Shown here: positions 7,872-12,611 of the stretch, piece by piece
How positions within the stretch are numbered: position 1 is the first letter of the stretch
Layout: each line of letters opens with the position of its first letter
Source: a virus
Virus record (IMG/VR): IMGVR_UViG_3300011116_000215
Coordinates: 1-31,624 of that record
DNA: 31,624 nucleotides
Strand: one strand, 5' to 3'
Notes under the pieces: generated by a model
Database searches by the model: none
What the model was told of the DNA's origin: nothing
What the model saw: only the letters and a program-made list of their open reading frames with translations
Made by a program: the position numbers and the translations under genes

Positions 7872-8120
7872 TTAACACTTCCATCTTGCTAAAGCAGCAG
7901 CTTTGCGGGTGGGATTACCCTTTTCATCTTTCATTGGCCCAGGCACGCCAGACATACGGGCGCAGAACGAGTCCTTGCGTGCGCCGCCTTGGGGTTGCGG
8001 AGCCTTGAGATTGGAGCCGGTTGCGGCATTGTACTTCTCACGGCCTTTGGCCGTCAGGCCAGCGCCTTTGGATGTGGGCAGCTTCTCGCCTCGTCCGACA
8101 GATAGAGATACTTTTTTCAT
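7872..8120 (-). CDS. small basic conserved phage protein (about 82 aa; resembles DUF6321)
   Basis: 82 residues from ATG 8118-8120, which overlaps the terminase stop as ATGA; an in-frame ATG 12 nt upstream is an alternative. Key segments are MKKVSLSVGRGEKLPTSKGA, GLTAKGREKYNAATGSNLKA, PQPQGGARKDSFCARMSGVP, and a terminal ALARWKC. The Gly/Lys-rich 'KGAGLTAKGR.KYN..TGSNLK.P' core with a 'R..SFCARM.G' motif is a recognisable phage family that I believe is DUF6321. I know of no function. It is likely to contact DNA or the packaging complex given its charge and position, which is inference. Confidence 0.75.
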   Translation of the reverse strand: MKKVSLSVGRGEKLPTSKGAGLTAKGREKYNAATGSNLKAPQPQGGARKDSFCARMSGVPGPMKDEKGNPTRKAAALARWKC

Positions 8121-9640
8121 GCGCCCATCCATGAAGTGTGCATTGCGCCGTCTTGAGCGTTATACCGGCGAGTGGGCTCAGTATACTCGCGGTGAGCCAC
8201 GGGAAAAGCAAACGTCACGCATATAGCGTCCGCTGCGTCTGGTGATGCCAAGCCCCGTGCTTTCATTTCTTTCTTGCTCTCCAAGAAGATTGTTCCACGT
8301 GAATCAGGCTTCATCTTAGGCGAAATCAAATCCGTCTTCAAGAACCTGTCGGTCGGGATACTAGCAGATTTTAGCCATTCCTTCATCTCGCCCCACATCT
8401 GAGCGCGCATATTTCCGTACATTATCGGGTTTTTGGCCTTATTTCCAAAGTTCACGCCCTTAATCTTGTACCTCTGCTCCTTGAGCCTGTCCACAATCCC
8501 AGCCCCCAGCCCACCCTCGTCAATCACCACCAGGGTCGGCTTATATTCCTCAATCGCGTCGATCACATACCCCACGACCGTCATCGTGTCGTCGCCCCGG
8601 TGCCGCGTTATGTTAACAATATCCCGTCCTTGGCGCACGGCGATGACCGTGGCGTCCGCGCCGTAGCGCGCCGGATCAACGCCGATGACGATGGGCGCTG
8701 ACAAATCCTTGTACCGCTCCCGCTTCATGGCCTCGTCCACTATGTCCGAGCCGATGAACTGATCGTCCCCCGCGCTTGGGAACATCCCGTAGACCTCGAC
8801 GTGCGCTTGGCTGGAGTCTGGCCCGTACTCTTGGATGATCCGCTCGTAGACCTGTTTGTCCGTACCCTCGACCGTGCGCGCATCCACCACTTTGGTCTTC
8901 CAAAACGCCCGCTTGGAGTTAAACGCCTCGTAGAAGTACCCCGTGTTACGGCGCGGGTTGGAGAACGCCAGCCAAAAACGGTTGGGCGTGTTTTCAGTAA
9001 AGAACCCGCTGGTTACCGCCCAAATCGTGTCGTCGATACCGGACGCCTCATCAAACACCACCAGCACGCCGTCGTAGTTATGCACACCCGCGTATGCGTC
9101 AGGGTTCTCCGCTGACCACAGTCGCCCTTCGACGCCCCAGTACCGGGTGCCCTTCTTCAAGTCCCGCTCGACCAGTTCGGTCAGCCACTTGGCGGGCATT
9201 ACCCGCGTGGCGCTCACCTCAAACCAATGTGAGTTAATCGCCATTGCCAGCCACTTGGTGATCTCGGCCCAGGTGATTGATCTGAGCTGGCTTTCCGAGT
9301 TGGCCGAAATGATCGTCGTCGAGCCGATGCGGGTCGCCAGCATCCAGATTGTGATCCAACTGACCAGGGCCGACTTGCCAATACCGCGCCCCGACGAAAT
9401 TGCGCTTTGCAGCACGGCGTAGTCCAACTGCCCCTTGTTTGCTTCGATATGCTCGGCGATGTCTTGCAGCACCTCGCGCTGCCATTTGCGCGGCCCCTTG
9501 AAGTTTTCCAGCGGCGTGCCTTTGACGCCCCACGGGAATACCAACGCTACAAAGTTGAGCGGGTTGTCCTTGATGCGCGGCGTCCACAGACGCGCCATCA
9601 GGGCTTGTTCGTCTTCAGCGCTGTATCTGGTTGACTGCAT
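8117..9640 (-). CDS. terL: terminase large subunit (packaging ATPase-nuclease)
   Basis: 507 residues with both expected domains. The ATPase domain has a Walker A SGRGIGKS at residues 83-90 and a Walker B VLVVFDEAS at 192-200. The RNase H-like nuclease begins at VIGVDPARYGAD (about 318-330), followed by VVIDEGGLGAG (371-381) and a late acidic cluster in SPDAADAICVTF. It cuts concatemeric DNA and pumps it through the portal in the cytoplasm. The start ATG 9638-9640 lies inside the 3' end of the small-subunit gene (26-nt overlap), and the stop is coupled to the next gene by ATGA. Length and motif order are typical of P22-style headful terminases. Confidence 0.95.
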   Translation of the reverse strand: MQSTRYSAEDEQALMARLWTPRIKDNPLNFVALVFPWGVKGTPLENFKGPRKWQREVLQDIAEHIEANKGQLDYAVLQSAISSGRGIGKSALVSWITIWMLATRIGSTTIISANSESQLRSITWAEITKWLAMAINSHWFEVSATRVMPAKWLTELVERDLKKGTRYWGVEGRLWSAENPDAYAGVHNYDGVLVVFDEASGIDDTIWAVTSGFFTENTPNRFWLAFSNPRRNTGYFYEAFNSKRAFWKTKVVDARTVEGTDKQVYERIIQEYGPDSSQAHVEVYGMFPSAGDDQFIGSDIVDEAMKRERYKDLSAPIVIGVDPARYGADATVIAVRQGRDIVNITRHRGDDTMTVVGYVIDAIEEYKPTLVVIDEGGLGAGIVDRLKEQRYKIKGVNFGNKAKNPIMYGNMRAQMWGEMKEWLKSASIPTDRFLKTDLISPKMKPDSRGTIFLESKKEMKARGLASPDAADAICVTFAFPVAHREYTEPTRRYNAQDGAMHTSWMGA

Positions 9641-10046
9641 TGTCTGTGTTTAACTCATTGGCAACCACATCTACGACACGCATCTCTGCTTCTTGCAGCG
9701 CCTGCGTGATGGATATGCGCTGGTCTATGTCCACCGTGATGGATTGCTTGGCGACCCAGCCGTGCTGATGCTTGAGAATCTCAAGCGCCGCCTTGGCATC
9801 GCCTTCGCGGGCTGCTTTGTGCAGGATGTCGGCCATCTCACGTTCGCCGTCGGCTTTGCCCTTGATTGCGGCCATCTCGGCCAGTGGGTCAAATTGGCAT
9901 AGGTGCCGGTACTCTTCAGGCCGCATCCCCGACGCCAGGGCCAGCGTGTCGCCCTTGAGCCCTAGCTTGGCAGCGTCGTATATCGCCTGCAAGCGCGATT
10001 CGGTCGCTTGGACGTGTCGGACAGTGAGCGGCAGTGACTTGAACAT
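9615..10046 (-). CDS. terS: terminase small subunit
   Basis: 143 residues. The N-terminal half is a likely helix-turn-helix DNA-binding region: ATESRLQAIYDAAKLGLKGD, then TLALASGMRPEEYRHLCQFD. It is followed by a helical oligomerisation region (MADILHKAAREGDAKAALEI, LKHQHGWV) and an extended tail ending NTDNAVNQIQR. It would recognise the packaging start site and hand DNA to the large subunit. A strong AGGAG site lies 5-9 nt before ATG 10044-10046. It is the first gene of the head operon and abuts the repeat-rich control region, a common place for a packaging site. The assignment depends on position plus fold-like pattern, since small terminases diverge strongly. Confidence 0.8.
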   Translation of the reverse strand: MFKSLPLTVRHVQATESRLQAIYDAAKLGLKGDTLALASGMRPEEYRHLCQFDPLAEMAAIKGKADGEREMADILHKAAREGDAKAALEILKHQHGWVAKQSITVDIDQRISITQALQEAEMRVVDVVANELNTDNAVNQIQR

Positions 10047-10283
10047 TTGTTCTCCTGCGCCTGGGAGGCGTGTGCTGGAAGTTTACACTAAAAAAAAATT
10101 TTGTTTGCGAGCCCTCCGTTTACGTTGGCCCAACCGCTCGGCCCTACCCCTCCCCCCTCGGCCAAAATCCCTAGGCAAAATGGCAAGGGTTGGTTGGCTA
10201 TGTTGGCTATGCCAATCGAGTTGGCCAGCAAATGGCCAGCGCCTGGCCGATTGGCAATGATTACTGAATTGCTTGGGGCTGGT

Positions 10284-10330
10284 TGTTGGCTATGTTGGCT
10301 ATCCAAAACAAACCGCCAACATAGCCAACA
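10284..10330. repeat. perfect 16-bp inverted repeat with 15-nt loop
   Basis: The forward iteron at 10285-10299 and the inverted one at 10315-10329 form arms that extend one base outward (10284 with 10330). This gives 16 paired bases around a loop at 10300-10314. No T-run follows on either strand, so it is not an intrinsic terminator. It could extrude as a cruciform or be a paired binding site. Confidence 0.7.
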
Positions 10331-10441
10331 CCATGCGGCGGTGCGCGCGCAGCATTTTGCGGCGGGTTGGCGGTTGTTGGCTATGTTGGCACTTTTGACA
10401 CCCGTTTTAAATCGCTCCAAGGTGTTTGTAAGTATTGTAAG

Positions 10442-10458
10442 ATTTCACATTATGAAAT
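10442..10458. promoter_or_regulatory. dyad ATTTCA-CATTA-TGAAAT, possible operator
   Basis: A perfect 6-bp dyad with a 5-nt centre lies in the AT-rich part of the control region, between the fourth and fifth iteron copies. It could be an operator for either divergent operon. No protein partner is identifiable in this window. Confidence 0.3.
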
Positions 10459-10588
10459 ACACAAGTTAACCCTAGAACTAGATAATCAATAGCCAACATA
10501 GCCAACAAATTGAATTCCCTCAGCGATATGCATCCAAACAACCGCCGCCAACAATGCGCCTACTGTTGGCAATGTTGGCACCAGGGCA

Positions 10589-10634
10589 TTGTCACCAACG
10601 TGACACTAGAGCATAAAAAACACTTGCAAAGTGT
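10589..10634 (+). promoter_or_regulatory. predicted sigma70-like promoter with two flanking dyads
   Basis: TTGTCA (10589-10594) and CATAAA (10612-10617) are separated by 17 bp and fit a -35/-10 pair with 5/6 and 4/6 matches. A dyad GTCAC-CAAC-GTGAC (10591-10604) overlaps the -35 side. A second dyad, ACACTT-GCA-AAGTGT (10620-10634), covers the predicted start. The first gene of the rightward operon begins at 10706. This is a motif-based prediction. Confidence 0.4.
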
Positions 10635-10705
10635 AAAGAAATCCCTTACGCTCCAGGTGCGCGCAAGCGCAGGGCAACCCCATCAAACTAAAGTAAAGGT
10701 AAAAA

Positions 10706-11002
10706 ATGGAAACTCTAAAGTTCAACACTCAGCGGATGTACACCGACAAAGGCCAGCGCATTGCTGCCGCTTTGCTCGACAACGGCGACATTTACTTCTC
10801 CGATATTGACCGCCACATTGACGGAACAATCTCCGCCAACGGCTTGACGCGCGACGAAATATTAGGTTTTAACCTTTTCAGCCGCGCCGAAATCATGCGC
10901 GCCTATGACCATAGCGAATGGAAAATGGGTTGCAGTCAGCTAGGTTTTGAAGCTGAACGCGACTTGCGCCAAAAGCTGAACGCTATTGCAAAGACTCTTT
11001 AA
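10706..11002 (+). CDS. hypothetical protein, first gene of rightward small-gene operon (98 aa)
   Basis: 98 soluble residues: METLKFNTQRMYTDKGQRIA, then AALLDNGDIYFSDIDRHIDG, and a C-terminal SEWKMGCSQLGFEAERDLRQ. The first half has a beta-strand plus 'DNGDIYFSDIDRHIDG' turn pattern; the second half is helical. An AAAGGT site precedes ATG 10706. I do not recognise a family with a known function. It is the promoter-proximal gene of a ten-gene run, so it is probably an early-expressed host-interaction or regulatory protein, as an inference from position. Confidence 0.7.
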   Translation: METLKFNTQRMYTDKGQRIAAALLDNGDIYFSDIDRHIDGTISANGLTRDEILGFNLFSRAEIMRAYDHSEWKMGCSQLGFEAERDLRQKLNAIAKTL

Positions 11003-11012
11003 GGACTACACC

Positions 11013-11216
11013 ATGAAAACTGAAATACTGATTTACGGCTTGGAGCGCGGCGAGACGCGCCGCTACACCGAGGCGCTACTTAGCACCCAATGCCAAACCG
11101 CCGCCGACATTGAAAAAGTCAAAGAGGCCGCAAGCGCTGCGGGTTATCACTCTTTCCGTGTCGCCGTCTATGACGGCTCGCCGCCGAACTTTGCCGCCGC
11201 CGTTAATTTCATCTAA
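11013..11216 (+). CDS. hypothetical protein (67 aa)
   Basis: 67 residues starting MKTEILIYGLERGETRRYTE and ending in a PPNFAAAVNFI tail. The start at 11013 is chosen because AAGGA lies 7 nt upstream; an earlier in-frame ATG at 10986 lies inside the preceding gene with no ribosome site. The pattern 'EILIYGLERGETRRYTEALL' followed by 'IEKVKEAASAAGYHSFRVAV' suggests a compact alpha-beta fold. No known function is recognised. It is in the early-type plus-strand operon, 10 nt after the previous gene. Confidence 0.72.
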   Translation: MKTEILIYGLERGETRRYTEALLSTQCQTAADIEKVKEAASAAGYHSFRVAVYDGSPPNFAAAVNFI

Positions 11217-11230
11217 TTGGAGTACACATT

Positions 11231-11551
11231 ATGAAACTCACCATAGAAAACGCCTCCCAGTTCCGCGACGAGTTCCGCCAATGCGGACGCGCTGACCAGT
11301 TCAGCTATGAGGCGCTCGGCCTCTTGTTTGACTACTTGGAGGACGTAAACAACGATTACGACTTGGACGTTATCGCCCTCTGTTGCGAATACTCAGAGGA
11401 TAGCGTCGCGCAAATCGCCGAGTCTTATGGGCTGGAATTGCCCGATGATGAGACAGAAAAAGAACACCAAGCCGCCGTGCGCGCCTACTTGGAAGAACAC
11501 ACGTTTGTAATCGGCGTTACACCTTCCGGCATTGTCTACGCTCAATTTTAA
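11231..11551 (+). CDS. conserved hypothetical phage/plasmid protein (106 aa)
   Basis: 106 residues, strongly acidic: MKLTIENASQFRDEFRQCGR, then ADQFSYEALGLLFDYLEDVN, then DLDVIALCCEYSED. The end is YLEEHTFVIGVTPSGIVYAQF. I recognise the 'FR..FR.CGR.DQFSYEAL..LFDYLE' and 'LDVIA.CCEY' pattern from small phage and plasmid proteins of unknown function. The acidic profile would suit a protein-binding or DNA-mimic role, but that is speculation. TTGGAG precedes ATG 11231. It belongs to the rightward operon. Confidence 0.78.
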   Translation: MKLTIENASQFRDEFRQCGRADQFSYEALGLLFDYLEDVNNDYDLDVIALCCEYSEDSVAQIAESYGLELPDDETEKEHQAAVRAYLEEHTFVIGVTPSGIVYAQF

Positions 11552-11562
11552 GGAATCACACC

Positions 11563-11751
11563 ATGAAACAACCCGAACCCTTTACCCTAGAGTTTGACCG
11601 ACTGCTAGAGGCCGCGCCTGACATGCTTGACATGCTCTATCGGCTGCTTCCTATAGTGGAAGATGCCAAGGCTGACCCAAGCTATAAACCAGGCTATGTA
11701 GCCAAGCTGGAGCGTGAATTATTGGGACTCATTGAAAAGGTGGCACCATGA
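11563..11751 (+). CDS. hypothetical small helical protein (62 aa)
   Basis: 62 residues: MKQPEPFTLEFDRLLEAAPD, then MLDMLYRLLPIVEDAKADPS, ending in an LERELLGLIEKVAP helix. The 'LLEAAPDMLD.L..LLP' helix is common in tiny phage proteins without a known role. AAGGA precedes ATG 11563, and the stop overlaps the next ATG as ATGA. It is probably a helical hairpin. Nothing in it indicates an enzyme. Confidence 0.7.
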   Translation: MKQPEPFTLEFDRLLEAAPDMLDMLYRLLPIVEDAKADPSYKPGYVAKLERELLGLIEKVAP

Positions 11752-11951
11752 TCGTCATAAAAGCACAAGAAAAAGCCCTGACATTTGACGGCGACTCAGC
11801 CACGGCGCTGATGCTTGTCAATGACTTGCGCGAGTCATATCAAGCCAATGGCATGGAGATGCCCAAGATGTTGAGCGGCTTTGTTTTCAATATTGAAGTG
11901 GCGTTGCAAGACGCTGGAATACTAAACGAATGGTTTGAGGTGACGGCATGA
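11748..11951 (+). CDS. hypothetical protein (67 aa)
   Basis: 67 residues: MIVIKAQEKALTFDGDSATA, then LMLVNDLRESYQANGMEMPK, ending in NEWFEVTA. It is coupled to both neighbours by ATGA overlaps (start 11748, stop 11949-11951). The composition is soluble and acidic with a strand-helix-helix-strand look. Not recognised. The tight coupling makes it very likely to be expressed. Confidence 0.68.
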   Translation: MIVIKAQEKALTFDGDSATALMLVNDLRESYQANGMEMPKMLSGFVFNIEVALQDAGILNEWFEVTA

Positions 11952-12058
11952 GGCAACACTACAAACCCGAACCAGCCCCCCGCCCTTGGGCTGATGCCCT
12001 TCTGGCGATCTCAATCGGCCTGATCTTGGCCTTTATCCTTTTGGAGTATTTACCATGA
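11948..12058 (+). CDS. single-pass membrane micro-protein (36 aa)
   Basis: 36 residues: a hydrophilic N-terminus MRQHYKPEPAPRPWAD followed by one transmembrane helix (ALLAISIGLILAFILL) and a short EYLP tail. The ATG overlaps the previous stop, and the TGA overlaps the next ATG, each as ATGA, so it sits exactly in the translational chain. The basic N-terminus predicts an N-in orientation. Function is unknown. Small early phage membrane proteins can alter host envelope or exclude other phages, but that is inference only. Confidence 0.68.
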   Translation: MRQHYKPEPAPRPWADALLAISIGLILAFILLEYLP

Positions 12059-12240
12059 CACGACAAGAAATGATCCACGCGCTGACTAAATTCGAGATGG
12101 AATACTTGCAAGAGTACCCCGAATGCTTGGCAGACAACGCCAAATTTTTTGCCGATGGCGGTTTTGCCAATTACACCGATGAGCAATTAATAGCGCAATG
12201 CCGAGATAATGTATGGCTTGAATTGGAGGTGCAAGCATGA
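12055..12240 (+). CDS. hypothetical protein (61 aa)
   Basis: 61 residues: MTRQEMIHALTKFEMEYLQE, then YPECLADNAKFFADGGFANY, ending TDEQLIAQCRDNVWLELEVQ plus Ala. It is acidic and mostly helical, with two aromatic-rich turns. Both ends overlap neighbours as ATGA. The 'M...LT..E..YL...PE.L......FF..GGF..Y.DEQL' shape recurs in small phage proteins that have no assigned function. Confidence 0.7.
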   Translation: MTRQEMIHALTKFEMEYLQEYPECLADNAKFFADGGFANYTDEQLIAQCRDNVWLELEVQA

Positions 12241-12413
12241 TTGCATTAGACGACCTCACAATGGCGCAAATATTCGGCTCCGGTTACCGAGACGGCGAGC
12301 GCGGAAACGACAAGCGCGACCTAACCGCAAAATTTGGCAAAGACGCGCAAGAGGAGTATCTGCACGGATACGAACAAGGCAACCAAGACGCACAAAGGAG
12401 CGAAAATGACTGA
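12237..12413 (+). CDS. hypothetical protein with Gly-Tyr/Asp turns (58 aa)
   Basis: 58 residues: MIALDDLTMAQIFGSGYRDG, then ERGNDKRDLTAKFGKDAQEE, and a GYEQGNQDAQRSEND end. Two copies of a short 'G(Y)xxG' motif (SGYRDGERG and HGYEQGNQD) flank a basic middle, a shape shared by small phage helical-hairpin proteins. The start overlaps the previous stop as ATGA. The 3' end overlaps the next gene by 8 nt and carries that gene's AAAGGAG ribosome site. Function unknown. Confidence 0.65.
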   Translation: MIALDDLTMAQIFGSGYRDGERGNDKRDLTAKFGKDAQEEYLHGYEQGNQDAQRSEND

Positions 12414-12552
12414 AGCCCAAGCCTACATTAACGGCGACACCCAAACCGCCGACTTGCTACACCGCATCAACGAACTGGAGGACGCGCTGCGCGCCCTCTT
12501 GGATGATGACAACGAAAACACGCGCATCCGCGCGGAAATGGCGCTGGAATGA
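12406..12552 (+). CDS. hypothetical small acidic helical protein (48 aa)
   Basis: 48 residues: MTEAQAYINGDTQTADLLHR, then INELEDALRALLDDDNENTR, ending IRAEMALE. The start at 12406 is fixed by an AAAGGAG site 5 nt upstream; the longer in-frame start at 12334 has none. The central heptad-like helix (LLHRINELEDALRALL) could form a coiled coil. It is coupled by ATGA to a following 20-codon frame. Function unknown. Confidence 0.65.
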   Translation: MTEAQAYINGDTQTADLLHRINELEDALRALLDDDNENTRIRAEMALE

Positions 12553-12611
12553 TCATTCTTGCAGCGGCGATAGCCGCCGCCATCTTAGCCATTCTTTTCG
12601 ATCTTGATTAG
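12549..12611 (+). CDS. possible 20-aa membrane peptide at end of operon
   Basis: 20 codons from an ATG coupled by ATGA to the preceding gene: MIILAAAIAAAILAILFDLD. Residues 2-17 are a full hydrophobic helix. The TAG abuts the intrinsic terminator, so the frame fits exactly between the upstream stop and the transcript end. Against it, a GC-rich dyad (12564-12580, GCGGCG-ATAGC-CGCCGC) could explain the Ala-rich reading, and its 3' end overlaps the convergent primase-helicase gene. Treat it as a candidate only. Confidence 0.4.
   Translation: MIILAAAIAAAILAILFDLD

Larger units (their letters stand above)
10193..10579. repeat. six copies of a 15-bp iteron-like element GTTGGCTATGTTGGC
   Basis: Forward copies are at 10193-10207, 10285-10299 and 10376-10390, plus 10565-10579 with one mismatch (A for T at the seventh base). 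Inverted copies (GCCAACATAGCCAAC) are at 10315-10329 and 10492-10506. Each element is itself two GTTGGC half-sites 9 bp apart. Extra single half-sites occur at 10366-10371 and, inverted, at 10547-10552. The first four starts are 92, 30 and 61 bp apart, close to multiples of 30.5. The copies are too irregularly spaced and oriented to be CRISPR. They are likely binding sites for an oligomeric protein controlling replication or divergent transcription. Confidence 0.85.
10047..10705. other. divergent non-coding control region (candidate origin / switch)
   Basis: This 659-bp gap separates the head operon (leftward) from the small-gene operon (rightward). I see no credible gene in it: the open frames that cross it translate the repeats (ANIAN, LAMLAM) and lack ribosome sites. 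It contains six 15-bp iteron-like elements, a perfect hairpin, a (G+C)-rich segment at 10101-10170, and an AT-rich segment near 10400-10490. A probable promoter and small dyads lie at 10589-10634. The combination of iterons beside an AT-rich stretch resembles a replication origin, but the phage replication genes are not next to it, so this remains inference. Confidence 0.6.

Noticed and set aside
10088-10420. Minus-strand open frame of 110 codons over the repeat region, containing ANIAN repeats
   Set aside because: The repeats translate as short peptide motifs in several frames on both strands. No ribosome site or family pattern is seen, so it is treated as non-coding.
10101-10469. Plus-strand open frame of 122 codons over the same region
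   Set aside because: It is Trp/Ala/Gln-rich nonsense generated by the repeats, with no ribosome site and no similarity pattern.
10193-10579. CRISPR array
   Set aside because: Copies are only 15 bp, in mixed orientation, with unequal spacing of 30 to 116 bp, and no cas genes are present. The Cas4-like nuclease is a phage DUF2800 protein.
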